64,000 nucleotides of DNA from Gracilimonas amylolytica (GTDB lineage: Bacteria > Bacteroidota > Rhodothermia > Balneolales > Balneolaceae): positions 248,001-312,000 of the forward strand of contig NZ_PQBS01000010.1 of assembly GCF_002911695.1 (NCBI RefSeq). The letters run 5' to 3'. Shown in pieces: positions 53,567 through 64,000 of this stretch. The position numbers and the translations under genes are program-made. Numbering within the stretch: the stretch's first letter is position 1; every line of letters begins with the position of its first letter. The notes under the pieces were generated by a model. It did no database searches, had not been told where the DNA came from, and saw only the letters and a list, made by a program, of their open reading frames with translations.

Positions 53567-54022
53567 TTATTCATTCTCTTTACCTACCCCAAGCTTTTTA
53601 CATATCAATGCCAATTGTTCTTTTTCCTCAGAAGTCAGCACAGAGAACTCTTCTTTAATTCTTTCAAGGTGTTGAGGAAACAGGTCTTCAATGAATGCTC
53701 TCCCTTTCTTTGTCAGACTGATGATGACCGCTCGCCGGTCATTGGGGTCAGTAACCTTTTCCACCAATCCATTTTTAAGAAGGTTATCGATCACCAGAGT
53801 GATGTTACCGCCGCTTTTTAGTAGTTTTTGGCCCAGTTCTCTTTGATTCAATGGACCAAGATGTAATAATGCCTCTAATGCACCAAATTGAGTCACGGTT
53901 AAATTCGCATCTGACAGATGTCGGGATAGCCGGCCATTCACACTTTCACTGGCTCGTGTTAATTTAATGAACGCGTTTAGCGTTCTTACTTCATCTTTGT
54001 CGCCTTTAAAGTGTGTGCCCAT
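53567..54022 (-). CDS. MarR-family transcriptional regulator
   Basis: A 151-residue winged-helix regulator: N-terminal dimer helix (VRTLNAFIKLTRASESVNGRLS), helix-turn-helix with LTVTQFGALEALLHLGPLNQRELGQKLLKSGGNITLVIDNL, then the wing DPNDRRAVIISLT. It is upstream of the DUF308 gene (26 bases) and downstream of xth (53 bases). A 7-bp inverted repeat in that upstream gap may be its operator. No ligand can be predicted. Confidence 0.92.
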   Translation of the reverse strand: MGTHFKGDKDEVRTLNAFIKLTRASESVNGRLSRHLSDANLTVTQFGALEALLHLGPLNQRELGQKLLKSGGNITLVIDNLLKNGLVEKVTDPNDRRAVIISLTKKGRAFIEDLFPQHLERIKEEFSVLTSEEKEQLALICKKLGVGKENE

Positions 54023-54038
54023 TATTTAGTTTTTTATA

Positions 54039-54062
54039 TCGGAAACAAACTTTGCTTTCCGA
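54039..54062. promoter_or_regulatory. Inverted repeat upstream of marR, candidate operator
   Basis: Arms TCGGAAA and TTTCCGA with a ten-base spacer, 17 bases before the marR start codon on the minus strand. The arm spacing suits a dimeric winged-helix repressor. No T-run follows in either direction, so it is not an intrinsic terminator for xth. Confidence 0.45.
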
Positions 54063-54075
54063 GCGGAATTATTGG

Positions 54076-54843
54076 TTAAATATCATAGGTAATACTCACC
54101 GGTGCATGATCTGAAAGATCCCATTTTTTTTCGATCTCTGCCTCAACAGCTGATCCGGACAGATCCGGTGTCGCCAGATGATAGTCAATTCTCCATCCTT
54201 TATTTCGTTCTTTTGAAGCGGCTCTGTAACTCCACCAGCTGTACAGGTCCTTTTTTTCCGGATGCAATTTCCGGAAAACATCCTCATAACCTCTATCCAG
54301 AAAATCACTTACCCATTGACGCTCTTCAGGCAAAAATCCAGATGTTTTATGCTGTTTGTCCGGGTTATGAATGTCAATTTCTGTGTGACAAATATTGAAA
54401 TCCCCACAAAAGACCGATGGTTTGTTATCCTTCGTGAACCGTTCACCAAATTGAATGAATTTATCAAGGAAGTCCATTTTCATGTCCTGCCTGACATCAC
54501 CGGTGGTTCCACTGGGGGCATACACACTGAATACACGGAATGAATCATATTCAGCCATAATTATACGACCTTCAGCATCAATCCAATCCACCCCGATTCC
54601 GGTTTCAACATGGATCGGTTGGTCTTTTGTATAGATCGCTACTCCGGAATAGCCCTTCTTTTCCGCCACATGATAGTGCTCATGATAATCCAGCTCCCTG
54701 ATATCTTTAGGGATCTGTTTCTCTGTGGCCCTCAGTTCCTGAATACATATGATATCAGGATTACTTTCTTTCACCCAATCCACAAAGCCTTTTCGGTGAG
54801 CGGCTCTGATTCCGTTTACGTTGTATGAACTTATTTTTACCAA
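54076..54843 (-). CDS. xth: Exodeoxyribonuclease III / AP endonuclease
   Basis: Base-excision-repair nuclease of the exonuclease III family, 255 residues. Motifs: SYNVNGIRAA at the N-terminus, IICIQELRA (metal Glu), the Tyr/Asp region SVYAPSG, GDFNICHTEID and the C-terminal catalytic SDHAPVSI. It begins 8 bases after tyrS and is the fourth gene of the yqeY-cvpA-tyrS-xth run. Confidence 0.95.
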   Translation of the reverse strand: MVKISSYNVNGIRAAHRKGFVDWVKESNPDIICIQELRATEKQIPKDIRELDYHEHYHVAEKKGYSGVAIYTKDQPIHVETGIGVDWIDAEGRIIMAEYDSFRVFSVYAPSGTTGDVRQDMKMDFLDKFIQFGERFTKDNKPSVFCGDFNICHTEIDIHNPDKQHKTSGFLPEERQWVSDFLDRGYEDVFRKLHPEKKDLYSWWSYRAASKERNKGWRIDYHLATPDLSGSAVEAEIEKKWDLSDHAPVSITYDI

Positions 54844-54851
54844 TTCTTTGT

Positions 54852-56066
54852 CTAATTCCCTTTTATGATTCCAAAATTTCTCTTTCCAACTTTAAGGGTA
54901 AACTCATCCCCTTCTTTGAAGGTGATCGAATAATTCTTATCCGTGACCTTTTTGTCGTTCACGCTGATCCCACCTTGTTTGATCATGCGTTTGGTTTCAC
55001 CATTACTTGGAGAGAAACCGGTTTCTGCTACAATATCCAGTAGCCTGATTTCCTCACCAACCGGGAAGCTGAAAGTCGGTGCATCATCGGGTACTTCTTT
55101 ATTGATCACTGTTTTCTCAAAATGCTCTTTAGCTGCTTTTGCCGCTTCTTCTCCATGATACATTCGTACTATGGTGAAAGCCAGATCATGTTTTGCGTTT
55201 CGTGGATCCTTCTCAATTTTTGCCTTTATGGCAGGCAGGTCATCCGTTTTGATATCCGTCACCAATTCATAATAGGTATAGATGAGATCATCCGGGATAG
55301 ATAATGACTTGCCATACATATCGTTTGGCTCCTCATTTATACCTATATAATTGTCATAGGATTTAGACATTTTTGCTGAACCATCAGTTCCAACCAACAA
55401 AGGCATCATCAGGCAAACCTGCGGTTCCTGTCCATCTTCTTTTTGAAGCTGGCGACCAACCAGTAAGTTGAATTTCTGATCCGTTCCGCCCAATTCCACA
55501 TCTGACTTAAGGTGTACTGAGTCTTGTCCTTGTGCCAGTGGGTATAGAAATTCATGCAGAGAGATCGGCTCATTATTTTCAAAACGTTTCGAGAAGTCAT
55601 CTCTCTCGATCATTCGGGCAACCGTCAGCTTTGATGACAGTTTGATGACATCCATAAAGTCCATCTCACCCAACCAGTCATAATTATTGGTTAAGGTAAG
55701 TTTGTCTTCATCCAGGATCCTTTTGGCCTGATCTATATATGTCTCTGCATTTTCATTCACCTCTTCCAGCGTCAAAGGCGGGCGCGTTTTATTCTGTCCG
55801 GTTGGATCCCCGATCATGGCTGTAAAACCACCTATGATCAGGATCACCTCGTGGCCCAGATCCTGAAACTGCCTCATTTTTCTAAGAATTACAGAATGCC
55901 CTAAATGTAGATCCGGACGAGTCGGGTCCACCCCAAGTTTGATCTTCAGGGGATTATTTTCCTTTTTTGATCGTTTTAACTTCTCGATGAGTTCATCTTC
56001 AGGAACAATTTCGGTCGTTCCTCTGCGAATGATATCTAATTGTTCTTCAACCGGTAAAAATGACAT
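54852..56066 (-). CDS. tyrS: Tyrosyl-tRNA synthetase
   Basis: Class I aminoacyl-tRNA synthetase, 404 residues. The HIGH-type motif is HLGHS and the second signature AKMSKS is present; the C-terminus carries an S4 RNA-binding domain ([17 protein letters not shown]). The length and the [13 protein letters not shown] context match the TyrRS-Z-like group. It is 2 bases after cvpA and 8 bases before xth, so tightly coupled with both. I see no T-box leader, as expected from its internal position. Confidence 0.95.
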   Translation of the reverse strand: MSFLPVEEQLDIIRRGTTEIVPEDELIEKLKRSKKENNPLKIKLGVDPTRPDLHLGHSVILRKMRQFQDLGHEVILIIGGFTAMIGDPTGQNKTRPPLTLEEVNENAETYIDQAKRILDEDKLTLTNNYDWLGEMDFMDVIKLSSKLTVARMIERDDFSKRFENNEPISLHEFLYPLAQGQDSVHLKSDVELGGTDQKFNLLVGRQLQKEDGQEPQVCLMMPLLVGTDGSAKMSKSYDNYIGINEEPNDMYGKSLSIPDDLIYTYYELVTDIKTDDLPAIKAKIEKDPRNAKHDLAFTIVRMYHGEEAAKAAKEHFEKTVINKEVPDDAPTFSFPVGEEIRLLDIVAETGFSPSNGETKRMIKQGGISVNDKKVTDKNYSITFKEGDEFTLKVGKRNFGIIKGN

Positions 56067-56068
56067 TA

Positions 56069-56632
56069 CTAATTATTATCGTTTAAAAATGGAATGTTAT
56101 CTAATGGGTCGTAACTGCCAACATTTTTCTTGAGTGTCTCGGAATACGTTTCGGCCCCGGGGTAAATCAGGGCGACTGAATCGTAGGCAAATGGTGCTAC
56201 ATAAATAATAAAGGGGTACAAATAGGATTCCTTTCGGGAGTCTTCAGCCGGGATGTTGAAACCTGACAATAACAACAGAATAGTGCTTACGATAATGCTG
56301 CTTTTCAGAACACCGAAGGTTGCTCCAAGTATTCTGTTTACAGAACTGAGTTTAATGGCTTTTAATAATTCTTTGGTTCCGTAGGCAATGGCGGCTACTA
56401 TTCCGAGGGTTCCAACAAATAGAATGGTTCCGGATATAAAAGGAACATATGAGGCCCCTTCTTCAAACATGGGTCCGATGAGCCCTGTAAACATATCCAG
56501 GTAATTAAAGGTGATGAATACAGCTAATACAATACCAACAATATTCAAAACTTCCTTGATCAAACCATTTACTGCACCTTTATAGGCAAAGTAAAGGACC
56601 GGAATTGCAATTATAAGATCAAGGATCAACAT
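56069..56632 (-). CDS. CvpA-family membrane protein
   Basis: A 187-residue membrane protein with the CvpA pattern: an N-terminal helix [38 protein letters not shown], then [14 protein letters not shown] and a helix with [13 protein letters not shown]. CvpA proteins are linked to envelope homeostasis and, in E. coli, colicin V production. It is the second gene of a tightly packed run (7 bases after yqeY, 2 bases before tyrS). Confidence 0.85.
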   Translation of the reverse strand: MLILDLIIAIPVLYFAYKGAVNGLIKEVLNIVGIVLAVFITFNYLDMFTGLIGPMFEEGASYVPFISGTILFVGTLGIVAAIAYGTKELLKAIKLSSVNRILGATFGVLKSSIIVSTILLLLSGFNIPAEDSRKESYLYPFIIYVAPFAYDSVALIYPGAETYSETLKKNVGSYDPLDNIPFLNDNN

Positions 56633-56639
56633 GGAAGAA

Positions 56640-57098
56640 TCAGCCTCCCAGTTCTTCTTTAACTATGCGACTAACCATAGAGCCGTCAGCTTTTCCTTTC
56701 AGTTGCCCCATGAGAGGCCCCATGACCTTACCTATATCCTGCATGCCTGAGGCTCCGAGTTGTTCGATCTTTTGTTTTACCACACCCCGAACCTCATCTT
56801 CCGACATCATTTCCGGCAGGTAAGCGTCTATGATCTTCAATTCCCTTTTCTCATTTTCTGCAAGATCCTCCCGTCCTCCGTCTTCAAACTGATCGATCGA
56901 TTCCTTGCGCTGTTTTGCAGCCTTCATCAAAACCTCAACGGCCTGCTCATCAGTAAGTTTGGCTTCACCGCCTTTTCTCTCACTGATCTCTTTTTCCATA
57001 AGTTTGGCCTTTAAAGATCTTAGGACTCTTAGCTTGTCCTGATCCTTAGCTTTCATAGCTTCTTTGATATCAGATATGATCTTGTCCTGAATACTCAT
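56640..57098 (-). CDS. yqeY: GatB/YqeY-domain protein
   Basis: A 152-residue helical protein of the YqeY family, which resembles the tail of GatB: LRVLRSLKAKLMEKEISER, then EVLMKAAKQRKESIDQFEDGGREDLAENEKREL and GKVMGPLMGQLKGKADGSMVSRIV. The start is 28 bases after the T-run of the terminator that ends the ribosomal-protein operon, so there is little room for a separate promoter. It leads the cvpA-tyrS-xth run. The exact biochemical role is not known. Confidence 0.9.
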   Translation of the reverse strand: MSIQDKIISDIKEAMKAKDQDKLRVLRSLKAKLMEKEISERKGGEAKLTDEQAVEVLMKAAKQRKESIDQFEDGGREDLAENEKRELKIIDAYLPEMMSEDEVRGVVKQKIEQLGASGMQDIGKVMGPLMGQLKGKADGSMVSRIVKEELGG

Positions 57099-57133
57099 AA
57101 TCTCATTTTTTATTTAAAAATAACCAAAAAAAA

Positions 57134-57163
57134 AAGGTTACACAATCAAAATTGTGTAACCTT
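57134..57163 (-). terminator. Intrinsic terminator after the L28-L33-DUF4295 genes
   Basis: Thirteen-base stem AAGGTTACACAAT/ATTGTGTAACCTT with a CAAA loop, followed on the minus strand by a run of about ten T residues. It is one of the strongest in the window and sits just before yqeY. Confidence 0.9.
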
Positions 57164-57185
57164 ATAAATTCTTCTGCAAAGGGTC

Positions 57186-57356
57186 TTAGGATCGGTTATT
57201 CTGAATGTATTCCTTTACATCATCCTGATCCATCATTACTTCTTTGTAGGCATATTTGCCTTTATCGTTTTTAGTAGAAATAATAACCTTTGCCATCTTA
57301 CGATGTGCTGCTTTCGCTTGTAATGCGTCTTGTCCGAATGCTTGCTTCTTAGCCAT
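57186..57356 (-). CDS. DUF4295 small basic protein
   Basis: A 56-residue Lys-rich protein (starts MAKKQAFGQDALQAKAAHRK, ends EYIQNNRS), found by reading the minus strand since it is short. Its sequence and its place right after rpmG (11-base gap with an AGAAGAGA ribosome site) match the DUF4295 family of Bacteroidota, usually encoded with rpmB and rpmG and thought to be ribosome-associated. It is followed by the terminator. Confidence 0.9.
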   Translation of the reverse strand: MAKKQAFGQDALQAKAAHRKMAKVIISTKNDKGKYAYKEVMMDQDDVKEYIQNNRS

Positions 57357-57367
57357 GTCTCTTCTGG

Positions 57368-57532
57368 TTATTTAATTTCTTTGTGAACAGTATGCTTACG
57401 AAGAACCGGATTGTATTTTTTCAGTTCAAGTCGATCAGTAGTGGTTCTTCGGTTTTTAGTCGTAACATAGCGAGATGAACCGGGTTTTTCGGTACACTCT
57501 AAGATCACCTGAACTCTGTTTCCTTTTGCCAT
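57368..57532 (-). CDS. rpmG: 50S ribosomal protein L33
   Basis: A 54-residue ribosomal protein: [20 protein letters not shown] at the N-terminus and [17 protein letters not shown] at the C-terminus, both typical for L33. Only one cysteine is present (LECTE), so it is the zinc-free type; a four-cysteine paralogue is not in the window. It starts 4 bases after rpmB. Confidence 0.95.
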   Translation of the reverse strand: MAKGNRVQVILECTEKPGSSRYVTTKNRRTTTDRLELKKYNPVLRKHTVHKEIK

Positions 57533-57536
57533 GGTA

Positions 57537-57782
57537 TTATACTTCTTTTATAAGAGTTCCATTTTTCCGCGCCTCTTTAAGTACCGCAGAAATTCCTTTC
57601 TTGTTAATTGTTCTCACAGTTTTAGCAGAAACCTTAAGTGTTACCCACTTATCTTCTTCAGGAACATAAAATCGTCGCTTTTGCAAGTTCAACTGAAAGC
57701 GGTGTTTCGTTTTATTATTCGACTTAGATGAACGGTATCCGTTCAAAGCTCCTTTGCCTGTAATATCGTCTTTTCGCGACAT
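57537..57782 (-). CDS. rpmB: 50S ribosomal protein L28
   Basis: An 81-residue protein of the L28 family: [28 protein letters not shown] followed by the [28 protein letters not shown] core, with neighbouring fragments here quoted only in part. It is the first gene of the rpmB-rpmG-DUF4295 operon, and a TATCTTTG promoter element lies 36 bases upstream. No zinc-binding cysteines are present. Confidence 0.95.
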   Translation of the reverse strand: MSRKDDITGKGALNGYRSSKSNNKTKHRFQLNLQKRRFYVPEEDKWVTLKVSAKTVRTINKKGISAVLKEARKNGTLIKEV

Positions 57783-57818
57783 CGTTCTTTTCGGTTAATT
57801 CATAATGAAAATAGACAC

Positions 57819-57826
57819 CAAAGATA
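57819..57826 (-). promoter_or_regulatory. Bacteroidota-type -7 promoter element of rpmB
   Basis: TATCTTTG on the minus strand fits TAnnTTTG. It lies 36 bases before the rpmB start codon. A TTTG is found about 13 bases further upstream, closer than the usual -33 spacing, so only the -7 element is supported. Confidence 0.6.
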
Positions 57827-57874
57827 GAGCTATAAACATCAAAGTTCAATGATTTTGAATACGAAAATTACATT

Positions 57875-57902
57875 TATCCACATTTTTCCGAATTTTCCAC
57901 AA
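57875..57902 (+). other. Two DnaA-box-like sites upstream of gyrB
   Basis: TTATCCACA (57875-57883) is a perfect R1-type DnaA box, and TTTTCCACA (57894-57902) matches the relaxed TTWTNCACA consensus, 19 bases start to start in the same orientation. They lie in the 271-base AT-rich gap between the divergent rpmB and gyrB genes, which holds no reading frame. Either DnaA-controlled expression of gyrB or an origin-like site is possible; two boxes alone do not show an origin. Confidence 0.45.
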
Positions 57903-58050
57903 TCACACTCATTTTTTCACCCCTGAATTTAACCCCAGAACGTACGGCTCTATTAATTTCAACAAATACCTCTCCTTTTTTTGATTTTGCATGTGTAAGC
58001 TCTATTTTCTGCCATTAATCAACTCATCTTACAAAGCTATCACTCCATAA

Positions 58051-59991
<1,941 letters not shown>

Positions 59992-60038
59992 CCAATATTT
60001 AATTCACTAAGAATTTAACTGACTTTTATAGCTGATTT

Positions 60039-62504
60039 ATGGCCAGAGAAAAAATTATTCCAATAACTATTGAAGACGAAATGCAATCGTCCTACATCGA
60101 TTATTCGATGTCGGTGATTGTTTCACGAGCCCTTCCTGATGTGCGTGACGGACTGAAACCGGTTCACCGCCGCATTCTTTACGGGATGAATGACCTCGGG
60201 ATGCTTCATAACAGAAATTACAAGAAAAGTGCCCGTATTGTCGGTGAGGTATTAGGAAAGTATCACCCTCATGGTGACAGTGCCGTTTATGATTCCATCG
60301 TACGTATGGTTCAGGATTTCTCACTGAGATATCCATTAGCCGACGGACAGGGTAACTTTGGTTCCATTGATGGTGATAGCGCGGCTGCTATGCGTTATAC
60401 GGAAGTTCGTATGGACCGACTATCTGAGGAAATGCTCGCGGATATCAACAAAGATACCGTAGATTATTCTCCAAACTTTGATGATACTCTTGAAGAACCT
60501 ACTGTTCTTCCAAGTATGCTTCCTAATCTTTTGATCAATGGGGCATCCGGTATTGCCGTGGGTATGGCCACCAATATGGCCCCTCACAATATGTCTGAAG
60601 TCATTGATGGAGTTCAGGCTTATATCGATGATCCGGATATTGAGATCAAGCAACTGATGAAGCACATCACGGCTCCTGATTTTCCAACAGCCGGTATTAT
60701 CTACGGTTATGAAGGCGTAAAAGAAGCCTACGAAACAGGCCGTGGAAAAGTAACCCTTCGTGCAAGAGCCAATACCGAAGAACTTCGTGGTAACCGTGAA
60801 CAGATCGTTATCACAGAAATTCCGTATCAGGTAAACAAAAGTACGCTGATCCAGAAAATTGCTCAGCTTGTAAATGATGAAAAGATCACTGAGATCTCTG
60901 AGGTTAGAGATGAATCTGACCGTGAGGGTATCAGGATCGTTATTATTCTAAAGCGTTCCGCTAACGCCGGTGTGGTTCTGAACCAATTGTACAAGTACAC
61001 TCAAATGCAGACCACTTTTGGTATCATCAATCTTGCTCTTGTTAAAGGGCGTCCAAAAGTGATGAACCTCAAGGAGCTCATTTATCATTTTGTTGAGCAC
61101 CGTGTAGACATCATTATTCGTCGCACAATCTATGATCTGGATCAGGCAGAAGCCAGGGCCCATATTTTAGAAGGCCTTAAGATCGCTCTTGATAACCTGG
61201 ATGAGGTTATTAAAACGATTCGAGCCTCGAATAGTCCAAACGAAGCCAATATTGAACTTCGTAAGAAATTCGCCTTAACGGATATTCAGGCTAAAGCTAT
61301 CCTGGATATGAGGCTCCAGAAACTCACCGGTCTCGAAAGAGAAAAAATTGACGGTGAGTACAGAGAGATCATAGATAAGATCGCTGATTACAGAGAGATT
61401 CTTTCTAACCGAGACAAACAAACTGAGATCATCAAAAAAGAACTCGCTGATCTGAAAAAGAGATACGGTGACGAAAGAAGAACACAGGTGGTTCATTCCG
61501 CAGAGGACTTCAACATTGAAGACATGATCGCCAATGAAGATGTGGTTGTAACCATATCCAACAAAGGCTTTATCAAACGAATGCCGGTAAGCGGATATCG
61601 CCGACAACGAAGAGGCGGCAAAGGCATGAAAGGCACCACAACTCGTGATGAGGAATATGTGGAACATTTATTTGTGGCCACTACACATAACTACATTCTG
61701 TTCTTTACAGAAAAAGGCATGTGTTACTGGCTTAAGGTCTATGAAATACCGGAAGGCGGCCGCCTTGCAAGGGGACGTGCTATTGTTAACCTTATCGATA
61801 TTGATAAAGACGATCAAATCAAGGCATTTGTACCGGTTAAAACGCTTGATGATGAAGAATACATCAATGATCACTCCATCATCATGGCTACCAAAGATGG
61901 CTTAGTCAAGAAAACGACCCTTGAAGCTTATAGCCGACCACGACGTGATGGAATCATTGCCATTAACATCAAAGAAGGTGACAGTCTGTTAGCCGCCGAA
62001 CTTACAGACGGCGACAGTCAGATCATTCTTGCCAATAAGAATGGACGGGCCATCCGCTTCCACGAAGAGGAAGTGCGCGAAATGGGCCGTAATACTTCTG
62101 GTGTTAAAGGCATGAACCTCAGTAAAGACGGCGAGATCGTTGACATGGTCGTTATACGCAATGCCCACGAGGCCACGGTTCTTGCAATGTCAGAAAACGG
62201 ATACGGAAAACGGTCACTGGTTGATGATTACCGTGAACAATCACGAGGCGGTAAAGGTGTAATTACACTTAAGATAACGCCTAAGACCGGTTCACTGATC
62301 GCACTAAAAGAAGTGACCGATCAGGATGACCTGATGATCATTACTGAAAAAGGTAAAGTGATCCGAATGAATTGTGGTGGCATTCGAACTATGGGTAGAA
62401 ATACTCAGGGTGTAAGAATTATGCGACTTGATTCTGACGGTGCCATTGCCGCCGTAACTCGTGTAGTAAACGAGGAAGAAGGTGATGAGGAAGATGAAGA
62501 TTAA
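60039..62504 (+). CDS. gyrA: DNA gyrase subunit A
   Basis: DNA cleavage-religation subunit, 821 residues. The quinolone-resistance region reads [15 protein letters not shown] with S81 and D85 at the positions of E. coli S83 and D87, so it looks wild type. The catalytic tyrosine is Y120 ([11 protein letters not shown]). The GyrA box QRRGGKG (near residue 523), required for DNA wrapping, separates this from ParC, and the beta-pinwheel repeats follow ([11 protein letters not shown] and others). The C-terminus is acidic (EEGDEEDED). Confidence 0.97.
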   Translation: MAREKIIPITIEDEMQSSYIDYSMSVIVSRALPDVRDGLKPVHRRILYGMNDLGMLHNRNYKKSARIVGEVLGKYHPHGDSAVYDSIVRMVQDFSLRYPLADGQGNFGSIDGDSAAAMRYTEVRMDRLSEEMLADINKDTVDYSPNFDDTLEEPTVLPSMLPNLLINGASGIAVGMATNMAPHNMSEVIDGVQAYIDDPDIEIKQLMKHITAPDFPTAGIIYGYEGVKEAYETGRGKVTLRARANTEELRGNREQIVITEIPYQVNKSTLIQKIAQLVNDEKITEISEVRDESDREGIRIVIILKRSANAGVVLNQLYKYTQMQTTFGIINLALVKGRPKVMNLKELIYHFVEHRVDIIIRRTIYDLDQAEARAHILEGLKIALDNLDEVIKTIRASNSPNEANIELRKKFALTDIQAKAILDMRLQKLTGLEREKIDGEYREIIDKIADYREILSNRDKQTEIIKKELADLKKRYGDERRTQVVHSAEDFNIEDMIANEDVVVTISNKGFIKRMPVSGYRRQRRGGKGMKGTTTRDEEYVEHLFVATTHNYILFFTEKGMCYWLKVYEIPEGGRLARGRAIVNLIDIDKDDQIKAFVPVKTLDDEEYINDHSIIMATKDGLVKKTTLEAYSRPRRDGIIAINIKEGDSLLAAELTDGDSQIILANKNGRAIRFHEEEVREMGRNTSGVKGMNLSKDGEIVDMVVIRNAHEATVLAMSENGYGKRSLVDDYREQSRGGKGVITLKITPKTGSLIALKEVTDQDDLMIITEKGKVIRMNCGGIRTMGRNTQGVRIMRLDSDGAIAAVTRVVNEEEGDEEDED

Positions 62505-62540
62505 ATCATAACTTCACCTTAATATTCTAATTAGTTAATT

Positions 62541-62568
62541 AAAAAGGCCTCATTTCTGAGGCCTTTTT
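62541..62568. terminator. Bidirectional intrinsic terminator after gyrA
   Basis: Twelve-base stem AAAAAGGCCTCA/TGAGGCCTTTTT with a TTTC loop and T-runs on both strands. It separates gyrA from the convergent hypothetical gene, whose stop codon overlaps its edge. Confidence 0.93.
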
Positions 62569-63360
62569 TTATTGGCTTATATTTTCGTCGAATCCGGGCC
62601 TGATAAATTTTTCAGCATTAGGGAAGTACTTGGTAATATTTGTTTTCAACCATTCCAGATTTGATAAGTTTTTCATTGCCTCTTCTTCCTGATCCGGAAA
62701 TTGGGTTAAGATCCCATTCCATGCAAAGGTTGACCTTTCAATACACTTGATCACTACTTTTGCTGTTCCATTCATATCATTTTGAAAGTCATCTTCATCC
62801 CAAAATTCATCCATGGAACTCATAACTGCTCTTTTGGATTTTACAGGAATCATGGTGTGATACCAGCTTATAATATCTATTAAATCTTTTATAATTAATA
62901 TACTATCAGCACTGCCCTGCCGATTTATATTTAGGTTTATGAGTTGTTCATATTCACTCAATACTTCAGAAAACCTATCACGATTATTATGAAGCCATTG
63001 ATGGGATGACTCGAAATAGAGGTCAGCTGCTCTACTTACAGGATGATCTTGTACATCAGCACTATCAACTTTTATCTTTTCATTAGTATCTTCCTTTAAA
63101 GACTCGACATCAATCCCTTTTTCTTCTGCCATTTCATTGATCATCTCCCGTGTCAAGGAAAACATATCAGACAGGTTTTCCCAAAACTCCTGATTACTTA
63201 TATCCCTGGAATCCGAACCTTGCGTTTCCTGCATTTCCATTTTAAACACCAGGCAATGTGATGATAAGTAACAACGCTCGCACCACCGATCACAATAGTT
63301 ATATATACCCGGGATCAGATCCGGATCATCACCGGCATTTTTAAGATCATCTAAATTCAT
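62569..63360 (-). CDS. Hypothetical protein with N-terminal four-cysteine cluster
   Basis: A 263-residue cytoplasmic protein I do not recognise. Its N-terminus holds C23, C27, C30 and C36 (YCDRWCERCYLSSHC), spacing 3, 2 and 5, which suits zinc or an iron-sulphur cluster. The rest is acidic and mostly helical (SLTREMINEMAEEKGIDVESL, then AADLYFESSHQWLHNN and a helical C-terminal half). It follows the WYL-domain gene by 16 bases on the same strand and is probably cotranscribed, but no function is assigned. Confidence 0.8.
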   Translation of the reverse strand: MNLDDLKNAGDDPDLIPGIYNYCDRWCERCYLSSHCLVFKMEMQETQGSDSRDISNQEFWENLSDMFSLTREMINEMAEEKGIDVESLKEDTNEKIKVDSADVQDHPVSRAADLYFESSHQWLHNNRDRFSEVLSEYEQLINLNINRQGSADSILIIKDLIDIISWYHTMIPVKSKRAVMSSMDEFWDEDDFQNDMNGTAKVVIKCIERSTFAWNGILTQFPDQEEEAMKNLSNLEWLKTNITKYFPNAEKFIRPGFDENISQ

Positions 63361-63376
63361 TACCCCGATTTTAAAT

Positions 63377-64000
63377 TTACTGTTTCAACATTTCCTTTAG
63401 TAATGCTTGTCTTTTTTCAATTAAAGACTTCGGACTCTCTATTTTTATTTTTTTTCCGAACTGGAGCAACCATTCGTTTATAAAGTCCAAATTATCGAAT
63501 TTAAACTCCACTTTAATTATTTCATTATTCACAGGTATTCTCTTAATTATTTTAGCCGGCAGATTCGCTTCTAAGCGCCCTAACTCGCTTTTTTCGACTC
63601 CTAGTATTATTAAATCCGATCTGTCGCCAGAACCGTAAATAAGGGCCTCTATGTCGATTTCTTCTTTTACCGTGTAAATTTCTTCCAGAATTTTTACTTC
63701 CTCTATATTTTCGAGGATAAAATTCCTGTTATCTCCCCTGAGATGAGATCGACCGATCACATTCCAATGATCATCGTAAAAAACCAAAACATAAGGATCA
63801 ATTTTCCTTATATCGGTTTCACCTGATTTAGTCGTATACCTGAATTGCATTCTTTTTTTCTGTGCGATCGCGCTGCTTATCAAATACCAGTTTCCGCCTT
63901 TCTTTTTTTCTCCACCAAATTTGAGATAAGGATCTACGATCGTTCTTCCCTCCAGTGAAACCATGAATTCCTTCAGATCATCAGGAAGCACGTTCTTTAT
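63377..64000 (-). CDS. WYL-domain transcriptional regulator (YafY-like), 5' partial
   Basis: C-terminal part of a regulator that runs off the right end of the window; the frame is open to base 64000, so the start and DNA-binding domain are missing. About 207 residues are visible. The WYL domain is recognisable from AIAQKKRMQFRYTTKSGET, KIDPYVLVFYDDHWNVIGRSHLRGDNR and NFILENIEEVKIL. It is followed by a typical C-terminal extension (KVEFKFDNLDFINEWLLQFGKKIKI). WYL proteins often bind nucleotide ligands. The neighbour downstream is the four-cysteine protein. Confidence 0.88.
   Translation of the reverse strand: MKNVLPDDLKEFMVSLEGRTIVDPYLKFGGEKKKGGNWYLISSAIAQKKRMQFRYTTKSGETDIRKIDPYVLVFYDDHWNVIGRSHLRGDNRNFILENIEEVKILEEIYTVKEEIDIEALIYGSGDRSDLIILGVEKSELGRLEANLPAKIIKRIPVNNEIIKVEFKFDNLDFINEWLLQFGKKIKIESPKSLIEKRQALLKEMLKQ

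Overview
The window is ordinary chromosomal sequence from a member of the Bacteroidota/FCB side of the bacterial tree, most likely Balneolota or Rhodothermota (Balneola/Gracilimonas-like). The evidence is a type IX secretion C-terminal domain with the YPNPFNPTT signature, PorT-type outer-membrane barrels, DUF2911 and DUF4295 proteins, the L28-L33-DUF4295 gene order, and promoter elements of the TAnnTTTG type. This placement is inferred; there is no rRNA gene in the window. I see no prophage, insertion sequence, CRISPR array, tRNA or rRNA. Genes are dense on both strands and no gap exceeds about 275 bases.

Layout. 1-4486: CzcA-type RND metal efflux (adaptor cut by the window edge, pump, small His-rich membrane protein). 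4440-6671: NUDIX hydrolase, CDP-alcohol phosphatidyltransferase, ftsY. 6672-9835: a very short minus-strand reading frame with its own terminator, beside a TPR-CHAT protease-like protein. 9901-13836: M28 peptidase and scpA, then a sigma factor followed by a membrane TPR protein that looks like its anti-sigma. 13857-18429: ppk1, ruvB, metK. 18700-24710: membrane protein, secreted amidohydrolases (one pair in tandem), AsmA-like protein, NTF2-like protein. 24824-33163: secreted M14 peptidase, Nramp-like transporter, hemolysin-III/PAQR protein, an outer-membrane peptidase-propeller-barrel protein, DUF2911 lipoprotein. 33231-37935: PorT-like barrel, uvrA, DUF4097 repeat protein. 38035-45745: proline dehydrogenase, DoxX-like protein, membrane gluzincin, barrel-M23 fusion, secreted YciI-like protein, iodotyrosine-deiodinase-like flavoprotein, TlpA-like thioredoxin, double VOC protein. 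45777-48945: a secreted metzincin protease and a lipoprotein that resembles its propeptide. 49008-52386: tyrA (T-protein), uvrB. 52476-57098: methyltransferase, then the minus-strand run yqeY-cvpA-tyrS-xth-marR-DUF308. 57186-57782: rpmB-rpmG-DUF4295. 58054-62504: gyrB-gyrA. 62569-64000: a four-cysteine protein and a WYL regulator cut by the window edge.

Themes. Much of the accessory content is envelope or export biology: at least six secreted or membrane metallopeptidases, three amidohydrolases with signal peptides, lipoproteins and outer-membrane barrels. The most interesting observations are the metzincin/propeptide-like lipoprotein pair (45777-48945), the barrel-M23 fusion (41653-42720), the deiodinase-like flavoprotein with an intact substrate triad (43218-43886), the hidden 36-codon frame beside the CHAT gene (6725-6835), the tandem amidohydrolases whose second copy has lost metal ligands, and the Nramp relative without DPGN.
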